In this document: positions 39,447 to 50,127 of the stretch, piece by piece
How the letters are laid out: the number at the start of each line of letters is the position of its first letter
Numbering within the stretch: position 1 is the first letter of the stretch
DNA from: Temnopleurus reevesii
Taxonomy: Eukaryota > Echinodermata > Echinoidea > Temnopleuroida > Temnopleuridae
Length of the DNA stretch: 64,000 nt
Reading direction: 5' to 3'
Assembly (NCBI GenBank): GCA_036244855.1
Contig: BQKZ01000500.1
Span: 106,624 to 170,623, forward strand
Position numbers and translations under genes: made by a program
The notes under the pieces: model-generated
The model's database searches: none
What the model was told of the DNA's origin: nothing
Seen by the model: the letters and a program-made list of their open reading frames with translations, nothing else

Positions 39447-39647
39447 CTCGTGGTTGTGGTCAGTGCCTGAACTTTAATTCTGCCTTCGTGCTCGTCCTCA
39501 TGTTGCGTAAAACCATCACCACGTTACGGACAACGAAAGCTGCCGAGATCCTTCCCACGGACCAGAACATCATATTTCACAAGATGGTAGGGATCTTCAT
39601 CGCAATGCTCTCTGGGATACATACCTTAGGGCACATTGGCAATGCAT
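39447..39647 (+). CDS. NOX5: NOX5-like exon E4: transmembrane segments 2-3 with first haem histidine pair
   Basis: The acceptor CTTACTACAG and donor GTGAGT bound the exon; the first two bases complete an Ala codon. RGCGQCLNFNSAFVLVLMLRK is a close match to the family's second membrane segment. ILPTDQNIIFHKMVG and SGIHTLGHIGN form the next. The two His of FHK and IHT are 14 residues apart, which is the spacing of the haem-ligating pair in this helix across NOX proteins. The frame ends with one base of a codon after HIGNA (phase 1), completed by the GG that opens E5 to give Trp. A palindromic MITE sits just upstream; whether it affects splicing is unknown. Confidence 0.95.
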
Positions 39648-40746
39648 GTGAGTATTTTCGGTGGTAGTCATGGTGATGTTTTTGTTGCTGTTGGTGTTTG
39701 TGTATAATAATTGTCTACAGACATTGTTGCAGTGATGTATATCACTAACTTGAATCAATATGACTGGTGACTAAGGGTCAGTCCAACTATTGTCATCCCT
39801 CATCCCCCCCCCCAAAAAAAAAAAAAAAAAACACAGACCCACAATAATGACAAATTGTCACTTCATAAACTACCTGGATTCGTGTCTGTTCCTATTAACT
39901 CAGGGCTCCAGCATGTCCAGAGAATGAAAGTGTGTGGTGAGTATTAAGATCGTGAACTGATCTTGTGATGTTAAAACGATTATAAGCCGATCTTTGTCAC
40001 CGATTTTTTTTTTCTATGACACCTAACAATACCAACAATTTAGTTATCATTAAACCTTTGTCATGGTGATGATGTGTTGAATATTGGTATTTTCCATCAG
40101 TCGTCTGAGGATATTCGCCGATTGTTATCCGCATCATAATTTGATAAGTTTGTGGTTGTGGTGATGATTATGGTAGTAATGATACTGGTAATGGTAATGA
40201 TGATGCCTATGATGAAAATATCTTAAATCCGTGCAAATGACTCATGAACTCATTCAATTATTAAGTACTAATTAATGTTTATGATTCAGAACGATGATAT
40301 GAAATGGATTCGAGCTGCGCTTGCACAATACAAAAAGAATCGCACAACAAAACCATGAACAAACACTAGACTAAAATGTAATTTGGCAAATTACTTTGGC
40401 TCGTGGAATAATTGTCACATGGTTATTCAAACTCCCGGGGCACTTATTTCCAAATCAGAATCTTGCATTAAGGATGGTAATTTTAAGCACAAAGGGGATG
40501 AGGATTGCTCTACACTCATCTTTAATTGCATGGTTTGTAGTATAGTTGTGGCGAAATTATGAATTTAAGGAAGAGGGGCACTTTGTGAAGCCTTGTGAAA
40601 TCACGGAAATGATGGAAATAAACCCCGGGTCAGAGTAAGGGGTCCCCAAATTTGTGGTTAAAAAAGCGCCAAAATGACAAATTTGAGTTGATGATCTTTT
40701 TCGGGGATGCTTTTAGTCCATCAAAGGAAGAACAAAATATTAGAGA

Positions 40747-41047
40747 GGCGCCGTAGTGTAGTGGTTCTGACTCTCGCCTTTCAACCAGAGGGTCGAAGGT
40801 TCGAATCCCACCTATGGCGTCAATTTCCTTCAGCAAGAAATTCATCCACATTGTGCTGCACTCAACCCAGGTGAGGTGAATGGGTACCTGGTAGGAACTT
40901 TTTCCTTGAAATGCCAAGTGCGCTAATGAAGTGGCTGCCGGGCTAAAGCCAGGGTAATAATGCTGCAATTGTAGAGCGCTTAGAGAATTCTAATGAAGAG
41001 TTGATAAGCGCTATATAAAAGCCGTGTATTATTATTATTATTATTAT
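40747..41047 (+). mobile_element. tRNA-derived SINE with intact A and B boxes
   Basis: The 5' part folds like a tRNA: GGCGCCGTA can pair with TATGGCGTC. An A box, TAGTGTAGTGG (40754-40764), and a B box, GGTTCGAATCC (40798-40808), fit the Pol III consensus and are spaced as in a tRNA. TTC sits at the likely anticodon position, hinting at a Glu-type origin. A tRNA-unrelated body follows, with GTGCTGCACTCAACCCAGGT and ATGGGTACCTGGTAGG. The tail GCGCTATATAAAAGCCGTG leads into (TAT)n. The body may belong to one of the conserved SINE core domains; I cannot assign it without comparison. It is not a functional tRNA gene because the anticodon stem is poor and the element continues. Confidence 0.85.
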
Positions 41048-41152
41048 TTTGGGGGTGGGAGGATTGTCAGCTCCTCAGGGGAGGTTCAAATTTTTAAGTC
41101 AGTTGGGTCTCGGGGTCTTTGAATACTGGCTGCGTGCATGGCTGAGATGATC

Positions 41153-41291
41153 GCGACGACGACGACGACGACGACGACGTCGACGACGATGATGATGATT
41201 ATGATGAACATCAATTCGTTATTAAAATCCTCACTCGCATCCCTACCCTAACCTCTCAACTCCCTCTCTCGACCCCTTCCCAAACACCACC

Positions 41292-41353
<62 letters not shown>
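41153..41353. repeat. (GAC)n, (CT)n and (CA)n microsatellites
   Basis: A run of GAC/GAT units at 41153-41206, then (CT)n passing straight into (CA)n at 41290-41353. Confidence 0.92.
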
Positions 41354-41355
<2 letters not shown>

Positions 41356-42620
41356 TCTCCCTCCTTCATTCGTTCACGAGCTGTCATTTCATGACACTTC
41401 TCTAGGATGCATTCATTCTATTTCTCTTTCTCCCATCTGAGCGTCTTTTGCTTTTAATAGCACTCCTTAAAAAGTTACCAACGTGCCAAACCATAGTCAT
41501 CTCTTCTCATAGACAGGAGTTATTTTGCGACTGTTTTCTGAGAACGAAAATTCCCCTTAAAATACATGTGAATATCAATCGCACAAGTATCATCTATCCC
41601 ATGAGTCTAAAATTCTTTACATCTAATATCGGCTAATGTAACTTGTCCCTGAAACGTCAAATCGGTGTACTCCCAATAGTTTACCTGTTGAAGCTATTTC
41701 ATCGCTGCAAAAAGCCAGCCAGTCTTTGTTATGGAGCAATCGAAAGACATAAAGCATGTCATATTTAATATCGCCGAGACTGAGACATGCTTATCAAACG
41801 CCACTCAGTCAACAAGCCCCACACAATACCCTATGCCTCAACCATCACCAGTTCGTGTTATTAGTGCGTAGGAGGTATAACTCTTTTTTCTCAAATTGCT
41901 AATTTTCTTATTACTTTCTTGCTTTGTCTGTCCTTGCTCTGGGCAACGCGACAACCTTTCTAAAATACTCTGCTATTATTCTTGCCCTGAAGCACACCAA
42001 CATTATCACGATGTCAGCTCGAGAAATGTAGAGTAACTGCTTTGTATATGCCGATTGAAAGCTATAAACCATATTTTTCCTGTTTTGAGAAATATTGGAT
42101 GAAATTCAAGATATTGCACTTTGTATGATTCATGAGCGATTTAAAGTCTAAATGCTTAAACTTTTATCTTGCAAACCTTATACATGCTGCTTAGGAAATG
42201 ATAGATTCCTTTTATTAGCGTATGGAGTGCTGGACAAACTTTCTTCCAATTACATTACTTTAATTCAATTTCTCAATTTGAATTGAATTAAAATGTTTAT
42301 CATACAGTGAAATAATTGGGCAAAAGTTTGTCCTGCACCATAGAGATGTTAGAATCTGAATTTCTACTTCACGCGTGTTCTGGACATAAAATTTGCAAGA
42401 CTGGACGGTATACATCCCATACAAATTCGATCGGACCGATATTGATAATTTGCTTATATTTGGTTTGAATTTGTTTCATCGTTAAAAAAATACGCAGAAG
42501 TTGATTTTTTTTTGTTGGCAAAGAGTTGCCTGTACATTATATTGTCCAGCCTTTTGAGAGAATGTATCGAAGAATCGTCATCTTAATGTTGTGTCATTAC
42601 ACAATCACTTTCAAATATAC

Positions 42621-42750
42621 ACTGCCAGGTCCCTCTCGGCACAAGGTTGAATTATTGCACTGCAGCTGAGATTATCATGATTACGAGGCATACCTTGATC
42701 GCCTAGCAATCACGTTCAATTTGCAGAGCTATCATTGTACCCCCACTCTA
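42621..42750 (-). pseudogene. Decayed LINE 3' fragment related to 37985-38212
   Basis: ACTGCCAGGTCCCTCTCGGC, CAAGGTTG and TGCAGAGCTATCATTGTACC match the same blocks in the minus-strand fragment at 37985-38212, in the same order. The reading frame is broken. Confidence 0.65.
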
Positions 42751-43437
42751 GCATTATGGCTTATGATGAGAAATGAACATATGAGCAAATCATTTATAAA
42801 TCACGTCTCAAACCCTTACCTATAGACCTTATATGAGTCAACTTCAAAATGCGCTCTCACACACTTAATATACTCATTTTCCTCTGCGTGCTCAATACTA
42901 TACATTATATATTTTTTTCTTTTTCCCCGGGTAGAAATAAAATCGGAATATAAATGTTTCACTAAACGTAAGGTTATACGGTTGTTGTAAACCTTTGCAA
43001 GCTCACCCTTATCAATCACAACATAATATTGCTTCAATAATTCATGGGAATCTTTATTTTTTTCTCTTCCTGTTTTGATAATTCTGCGCAGACCTGGAGG
43101 TCGTTTAAAATGGGTAACAATGGGTTCACGAATGAACGTATTAATTCTTAAAGACATTAATGTGCTGTCAGTGGATGCATGGAGGAAGATACAATGATCA
43201 TACTGTAAACATTTGAGCAAAATCGAACGATCCATTCAAAATTTATGAACATGTGCAAAGTGAATGGAGATCGAGTTTTTTCATATTAGCAGCCATTTCG
43301 TGCCCTGTATGGTGCCAATTCAAGAAGCGCATGACGAATGTACTTCAAAACTTAGAAAATTAATAACTTTTGAATGAATCATCTGACTTTGCTTCATTGT
43401 TTGGTCTTCATTTTTGTCTCCACTGGACTTGAAGAAT

Positions 43438-43656
43438 GCCACTGCTACAACCTCATTCGAGACTAATCTGAAAACTTATTTGTTTAACACCGCTTTCTGA
43501 AGACAGACATACATCAATTTCTATGTTTTAATTTTTTGTAAATCTTATATGTCTCCTAGTTTAAAATTATTCATAGCTCATTCAGGCGCCTTGACCATAA
43601 ATTTAATAAAAACGGTTAATGGCGCTTTACGAATCTCATGTATTATTATTATTATC
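43438..43656 (+). pseudogene. CR1-like LINE 3' end with (ATT)n tail
   Basis: A 20-codon frame, ATATTSFETNLKTYLFNTAF, ends at TGA (43498-43500). F...LKTYLF..AF just before the stop is typical of the end of CR1-group pol ORFs. A 3' UTR of about 130 bp follows, ending GGCGCTTTACGAATCTCATG and a TATTATT run. The element is 5' truncated near 43435, as expected for failed reverse transcription. Confidence 0.72.
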
Positions 43657-44357
43657 ATTCATTGATGTCGCATTAAAGTCTGGGTGAAGTCCTCTTTAAT
43701 ATCTGTAAACATCGTAGTAACCCATCCCCTCCATTTTACAAACCCCATAAACGCCATTTTCAGGCATTAAACCACGAGACAGCGTGATATTGACCCGAAC
43801 TACCTCATTCCCTGTCTCATCCTGTTCTTCCAAACCCAATGCTGGCACCACAGACACATCGTGAATCACGCTAACATTGCTCATTTCCCATCACATCAAA
43901 ATCGAATTTATGCCAGTGGCTTTGAGCGGCAGGAAGCGATCATATTTACGTACGATGTGCCAGGAGTATTAATGATATAAAACGGCAGGTGTTATATTCT
44001 ATTAATCGTGATAGTATCGCAGTTAGCAGATAATACTACTCTACAGAATGGAAGATGCATGAAACACGTTTGCAATTCCGTACGTTTGAAATAGACATTA
44101 TTTATCCAAGAAAGCATCAATGGTTGTGAGATAGCATATTGATGGACATAGTCATATTGGATAAGACCATATTTTATTTTGATTGCATGAAAAACTCAAG
44201 CTATATGTAAATGGTTAACTTGTAAGTATACGAGTCTGAAATTTAATAATTGTCAAAACACAATCATCTGGCATTCCACTTCAATTCAAATTGTCATTTG
44301 TTTCTTCCAAAAGATACGATGTACATAATTTACAAGTGTATGAATCATGCATAAAAG

Positions 44358-44388
44358 ATATATATACATATATATATATATATATATC
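44358..44388. repeat. (TA)n microsatellite
   Basis: Short run of TA dinucleotides with one interruption. Confidence 0.85.
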
Positions 44389-46866
44389 AGATGTAAATAT
44401 TCATAATTAAATTTTGTAAAGTGATCTCATATCTGATAAAATAATATCCATTTCATACATTTCAAAGTACGTTTGTTTGGTTTATCGTTATCTCACTTAG
44501 TTTTGAGAGGACAATCAACACTGTCAATTTACGATTTATCTTAAAGTACTAGTGCTCCAGGGGCCTCTAACATAAAAGATGCAAGAAAACTTACAATAAA
44601 TATCAATCGCATGTCTATGGCAAAACATGTATCATAAAGATACGATTAATTTTAATTAATTGTATCTCTTTTTTGTTCCAGGCCCCAGATGTCATAGAAT
44701 GTTAAAAATATTAACGATCATTTCGTTGTCAGATATCCTAGCTGAAATGATATTTCTTACTTGTTATGATGAGAATCACCACTCACATTTTTAGTTTCCG
44801 GTGGAAAAAAACATCTTCCTTTACAAAGAAATACCTTTTCAACATAAAAACTGGTCTTATATTATTCTTTTCTTAAGGTTAGGAAATCAGAACATAACCT
44901 TATTTGTGAAAAATAGACCATATGGATAAATGTAATCATAGAACGTATACACAAATTCTGTCCTATCGAGATCAATAAAATATTGTATTCAGACGCGAGG
45001 CGGGTTGAACGACCGTATTAAAAAAAAAAGTGAGTCTTGTCTCACCGACGCGAGGTGAGATTACAACGACAGAGAGAGGACAGAACGGAGGTGGGTAGAT
45101 GTGAGATGGAGAGATGAAGATTAAAACGTTTAATAGAAATAATTCGATTAGACCCATTAGAATAAAAGGTGAAGATGTACCCGTGGCAAGGTCTTGCAGG
45201 CGACGTGGCGGCACGACGCCAGAGTATCGGCAGGACAGGTGCTTCGGCTCCACCTACAGATTCAATTAATGTCATTGTCGGGGAGTACCGCGATGTCCAT
45301 TGCTAAAAACAAAAGAATGGATAGAAAGGGCGAATTGGTGATTTACCCGTGGGTGCTGGGAAAGGAAAGAAAGAAGTCAGAAAAGTTGATTTATGATAAT
45401 GACAGAGAGTTATCTGGGACTATTTATTCAGGTTAAATAAACAATGAGCAGGACGTTGTGTGAATGGCACCTGCCTGGCAAGCCAACACGCAGACTACAC
45501 GTCTCCTCCATTCGAGTTTTATCCTCCCACGCCGTCACCATGGCAAAGCAACTGGTATCATATCGGTCCTTTGTATCCAGCTTGGATAGTTTACGCGGAG
45601 TGCTACTTTTTGGAGGACTACAGATCGCATGAAATCAATAAATGTCGGATATCAGCCATTCGTAAACATTTAGTAAAAATCAATAATATCAGTAATTGAT
45701 GGTCCGTCTGCCAATAATAAATCGGATTATCTACGTTTTGTCAGAGTCTGAACAGATGATTGGGTAGGATAAAGAATGGATTTGGCAATTTTAAATGAAA
45801 TTGCATGCCCACTGTCAATTTAAAAATCAGACATGCATCAAGCAAAATGCCCTGGATTTTGTATGATATAGCTGTTAGATATTTTACGTATTATTCTAAG
45901 CATATTCATCTATCATCTAAACGAAATTTGCTCAAATCAATTATTTGAGAATTGATAATTGTGATGGATATAGAGGAATTTTATCTTATTATCATCGTGG
46001 CAATGAAATATTGTTAGTTGACTTCTGTATTTGACCCACTTTCTTTACTCATTTCCACCATTGCTCTCCCCTCTCTCAACATGTTTCTCCTCCCAGGCTA
46101 TAATCATAACTATTTTCTTTTTGCTCATCAATTTTATGTATACCAAGCTCGAGTCTCTGTTTTTCACCCACACATACACGCATTCACTTAAACACACACA
46201 AATAATACACACGCATTCAAGTGCACGTACATACATAAATACACAATGTGTGATTCATACAATCAACAGAGCTTTAAACAAATATGCGACTTAACTCCTT
46301 CTTCTACCGATTTAACATTCGGACCGTCCTGTCCTCCCCTTTTAACCCTCTCTATCCTCGTGTCTTATATCATTTCTCTATTCTGTTCTGTCTCATACAG
46401 TCATTCCATTCTATCAGTTTGATCTTTCTCGATTTCCCAGGCTTTATTACTGTCCAGCTGAGCCAGAATAGTCTTTAAAGGTAGAATACCATTTCTGGAA
46501 GCTAAATTCTGACTTTCCAAGAATTTGAAATTTCAATTAAGCTTGAAGACTTGCTCTAATATAAGAGATGGAAATAAGGAAAGCGTGAGATCATCGTATT
46601 TCAATTCTATTCAATTTCAATTTAAAATAACATTTATTTTTTTCCTTCAACAGCCAAAATAGATCAATCCTGTACAGTATAGCAATTTACAATTGTAATC
46701 AAATTATTGGGTAATTAGAACATGAATCATTGAGGTGAACAAATTGAAGTGAGATCGAACGCTCAATCTGATTTGAAATTGACCTTGTATGCTACCGTTG
46801 TATGCTTTCTGTATAGTACCTTTGTATTGAAGGTAGAGTATGCCTCGACATGTATATCTTCCATGG

Positions 46867-46976
46867 TTAGTGGGTGTTAATGTGTGTGTATTTGTATGAG
46901 TGTAGGTGCTTTATGTGTGTATGTATGTTTGTACGTGTATGTGTGGGCGTGCGTGATCCAGTGTGTAAAGTGTGTT
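46867..46976. repeat. GT-rich tract
   Basis: Interrupted TGTG, TATG and GCGTG units in intron 4. Confidence 0.75.
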
Positions 46977-47547
46977 AAAATTGTCATTCACCTCAGTTCT
47001 CTAGATATATTTTAGTTGAAGTGAATGTTCTAGGCTTTTTAGACCCAAACTAATTCATACTTTTTATGATTTATTATATTTATGAATCGAGCATATCATG
47101 AATCCCTAACAAGTTTCAAGCATGTTTACATAATCAGTGCAAAAGTAGGTTTCCACCTTTAAACTGCCCTCGCTATAATCTCGTTCGATAATCTGTAACT
47201 CGTCTGGCTTGATAGAAATGCGAAGTGCTCTATTACTCTCACCTTACTGCCTCTTTTAATGGGTTATAATATTCTCTTTAATGCCTTCGTGTGACCATCC
47301 CCACCATTATGATTCGATAATGGTCATCAGTATAGTCAACGCTCGTTATATCAACTCGGGCATCCATAATTAATTTGATTAATTCATAAATGTATTACCA
47401 ATTGTTATCATTTGAGGCGGTTATATCGACGCTTGGTGTTAATAAAGCAACTGATTGCTATGTAATGACAATAAATGATAGTTATTGGGATGTATTGCAG
47501 ATAAAAAGCTAATTCATTCATATACATAAATTCTCAAATAGAAAGGC

Positions 47548-47757
47548 AAAGTATGCCGCTAATGATAACTTCGAAAAAATATTCTAAAGAAGAATATCAT
47601 ATTGGTAAAAGAAATAAAATGAAAATTATCATATATATGTCTGTTCGTTACTAAAGTATGCCGCTAATGATAACTTCGAAAAAATATTCTAAAGAAGAAT
47701 ATCATATTGGTAAAAGAAATAAAAATGAAAATTATCCTATATGTCTGTTCGTTAATA
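47548..47757. repeat. 105-bp tandem duplication, nearly identical units
   Basis: Two adjacent units begin AAAGTATGCCGCTAATGATA and end near TCTGTTCGTTA. They differ by an inserted A, a shortened ATAT run and a few substitutions. Such similarity indicates a recent event. Confidence 0.9.
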
Positions 47758-48270
47758 AATCTCCATCTCAAATCAGTTTGGTTTGGCAGCACTCCTTAGA
47801 AGATGTTTACGTCTGATTTCAGAAGTAATTCAAATGATAAAGATTTCCAAAGTAGTGGTCGAACAAAAGAATTAATGCATGGAAACATGATGCCGTTCCC
47901 CCGCAAAATGTATAAATCCAACCGACTTTGCTTTCATTATTGTCTAGCCAAAGATCTCAAGGTAGCATGACCTATTTTATTTCATCAATTCATGTTCATT
48001 GTTAAGGTACTTGAAAGGCGATGTGCAAAGGAATTCTCTACGAGGTCTCAGCTATTCAAAAGATGTGCGAAAAATCCATTTCACGTAGTGGCTCTTAGAA
48101 ACTATTGCTCGTAGCAGAATCACCAGTAAAATAGAATAAAGAAAATCAAGTGACAAATGTTTCATTTATCAAGATCCTTGGTGAAGATGGTAATGGATTT
48201 ATGGAATTGGTATTTAGAAGACAACATATACGTCCAAGGAAACCACAGTAAGACTCGTGAAAAAAGACGA

Positions 48271-48342
48271 GGATCATAATGATGACGACAATGATGAACA
48301 TAATGATAAATGGTGCTGATGATGATGATGATGATGATGATC

Positions 48343-48377
<35 letters not shown>

Positions 48378-48837
48378 GATGATGATGATGATGGTAGTGG
48401 TGGTGGTGGTCATGGTGGTAGCATTGTTGCTGCTATTGGTGGATATGTATAGCAAGCAATCCTGGTGGGAACTGTTGGTAATGTTAAAAATGATGATGAC
48501 GATGATAATCATGATGATGATGATGATGATGAAGATGAATTGAAGTTGTGGTGGGAATGAAGATGATGATAATGATGATGACGATGATGATGATGATGAT
48601 AATGATGATAATGATGGTAATGATGATGAAGATGAAGATGAAGTTGATAAGTATGACAATGAGGATGATGCTGCTGATGATGCTGTAGATATATAAGGAT
48701 GATGATGATGATGATGATGATGATAATGATGATGGGCAATTATGATGGTGGTGGTGATGATTATAGTTATCATTATCATCATCATCGTCCTCATCATCAT
48801 CGTCATCATAATCATCATCATCATCATCATCATCAGG
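48271..48837. repeat. (GAT)n tract followed by inverted (ATC)n tract
   Basis: GAT-type units dominate the + strand from about 48313 to 48752, interrupted by a GGTGGTGGT stretch and by about 60 bp of non-repeat sequence near 48440. From about 48771 the strand switches to ATC/CATCAT units up to 48837. The two parts are complementary and can form one long hairpin. His-, Ile-, Met- or Asp-rich frames of up to 223 codons are repeat artefacts. Confidence 0.93.
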
Positions 48838-48875
48838 AATAATCCCCAAACTTTTCCATCCTTTCCACATTGCAG

Positions 48876-48949
48876 GGTTCATAGAAAGGACATCGGATGG
48901 TAACATCACGATGTCGGCTCTCCTCTTTTCGAATCCTCATTTGACAAAA
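48876..48949 (+). pseudogene. NOX5: Partial duplicate of NOX5 exon E5 (possible cryptic or poison exon)
   Basis: After an acceptor-like TTCCACATTGCAG, 70 or so bases match the start of E5 with four differences, then the match stops and AAAG|TGAGG gives a potential donor. The first 24 bases carry all four changes; the following 46 are identical. The translated part has one conservative change (Ile for Val) and two silent codon changes. About 35 bp of upstream intron (AATAATCCCCAAACTTTTCC) also matches the intron before E5. The copy lacks the rest of E5, including the transmembrane part. Read in the gene's frame it ends in phase 0. Joining it to E5 (which needs phase 1) causes a frameshift and an in-frame TGA within E5; joining to E6 keeps the frame but deletes the membrane segment. 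Confidence 0.85.
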
Positions 48950-48952
48950 GTG

Positions 48953-49208
48953 AGGATGATGATGACGATGAAATTATGACTATCGTCATCATCACCGCCA
49001 CCGCCACAACCACAGCCACCACCACCACCACCACCACCATCACCATCACCACCATCACCATCATTAACCTCATCATCGTCCTCATCTTTAACACCACCAT
49101 GCACGATCATTAGGTCATTGTCATTATCATCAACACCAACATCCCCATTATGGTATTAATAATGATGATGGTGATCATCATCATCACCATCATCACCATC
49201 ATCACCAT
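48953..49208. repeat. (CAC/CAT)n microsatellite between the two exon copies
   Basis: CACCAC, CATCAC and CATCATC units fill most of the 295 bp separating the E5 duplicate from E5. Confidence 0.92.
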
Positions 49209-49244
49209 GAAAATAAACGCCAAACTTTGCTTCCTTTTCCCCAG

Positions 49245-49435
49245 GGTTCGTCGAAAGAACATCAGATGGTAACATCACGATGTCGGCTCTCCTCTTTTCG
49301 AATCCTCATTTGACGAATCTTGGGCTCCCTCCCGTCGCCGGTAGTGCCTTCATCACTGGGTGGGTGCTGGATGTCGCGTTGTCTATCATGGTCGTATGCT
49401 CTATGCCCTTTGTCAGAAGATCAGGACATTTCCAA
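49245..49435 (+). CDS. NOX5: NOX5-like exon E5: extracellular loop and transmembrane segment 4
   Basis: The acceptor is CTTTTCCCCAG and the donor GTTAGT. GG completes a Trp codon with the last base of E4, then FVERTSDGNITMSALLF encodes a loop that contains an N-x-T sequon (NIT). PPVAGSAFITGWVLDVALSIMVVCSMPFV is the fourth membrane region, and RRSGHFQ leads into the next exon; RRSGHFE-type sequence is a strong NOX5 signature here. The exon is complete and in frame (phase 0 at its end). A partial second copy lies 369 bp upstream. The loop is known to vary in length across NOX5 proteins, so its shape here is not unusual. Confidence 0.94.
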
Positions 49436-49935
49436 GTTAGTCAGGGTTATTTATTTCCCCTTCATTGAGTATAATAGGATAATTAATTATTTTGGCGATA
49501 TCTGGGGCCAATTGCAGGAAATGGTCTTAGAAATCCTCTTCTTGCGAAAACGTCTGAACTTCTTGTGCCATTCTATAACATAGATGTATCAATGTTTGTA
49601 TCTGTGTTAAGATCATGGCACAAAAGACCATTTAGTGCAAACGGCCCCTGGATTTTTATTTCGCAATCAATAACTTACATCCAAATCCTTACTGATTATG
49701 TCATGAAAATATAATTTGAACATCATGTTTATATCACTATCAATCAAACTCTTCTTTGATAGGCAGATCTTTAACCTACACTTAACAACATGCTGTCGAC
49801 ACAACCGTTGCAAAAATATACCCAAACAAGGATTTATTGTATTTAGCAACAGATAAATGTACATACAAAGGAATCATGTTCTAATCTGGCTTTTATTTCA
49901 AAATTCATAATGACGTCATATATATTTTCACTCAG
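49436..49935 (+). other. NOX5: Intron 5 (500 bp)
   Basis: Starts GTTAGT and ends TTTTCACTCAG. Phase 0. No repeat or regulatory signal that I can support. Confidence 0.9.
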
Positions 49936-50127
49936 GTGTTTTACTTCACGCATATGTTGTACGTGGTGTTCTGGGGTTTGCTGCTCTTACATGGGCCAAG
50001 GTTCTGGTATTGGTTTGTAGTCCCTGGTATCATCTTCATCGTAGAGAAACTCAGTCAAACCAAATGCGTCAAGCAAGCAAGATACGGCAAGACATATGTA
50101 CAGGAAGTTAATCTGCTGCCCTCAGGC
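49936..50127 (+). CDS. NOX5: NOX5-like exon E6: second haem histidine pair, last transmembrane segments
   Basis: Sixty-four codons in phase 0, between TTTCACTCAG and GTGAGT. VFYFTHMLYVVFWGLLLLHG carries the second haem pair: the His of FTH and the His of LLHG are 13 residues apart, matching the family spacing. PRFWYWFVVPGIIFIVEKL is the final membrane segment, followed by a basic cytosolic stretch (KCVKQARYGKTY) and the start of the FAD-domain barrel (VQEVNLLPSG). With E4 this completes the four histidines needed for two b-type haems. No residue expected for electron transfer is missing. Confidence 0.96.

Larger units (their letters stand above)
39648..49244 (+). other. NOX5: Intron 4 (9.6 kb)
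   Basis: Starts GTGAGT and ends TTTTCCCCAG. It contains a tRNA-derived SINE (40747-41047), microsatellites, a LINE minus-strand fragment (42621-42750), a CR1-like LINE end (43438-43656), a 105-bp tandem duplication (47548-47757), long GAT/CAT repeats (48271-49208) and a partial duplicate of exon E5 (48876-48949). In 44400-46860 I found no recognisable feature; the open frames near 45000-45700 are not supported. Confidence 0.85.

Noticed and set aside
40747..40822. Functional tRNA gene
   Set aside because: A and B boxes are present, but the anticodon stem pairs poorly and the sequence continues into a SINE body and ATT tail.
42816..43235. 139-codon minus-strand open frame
   Set aside because: No recognisable motif. 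It lies between two LINE fragments and could be a piece of unrecognised mobile DNA, but I cannot support a gene.
45444..45699. Frame with WYHIGPLYP, faintly like a retroelement integrase
   Set aside because: The catalytic D,D,E pattern and conserved neighbours are missing; similarity is limited to a few residues.
48162..48909. Met/Ile/His/Asp-rich frames on both strands
   Set aside because: Product of GAT/ATC repeats.
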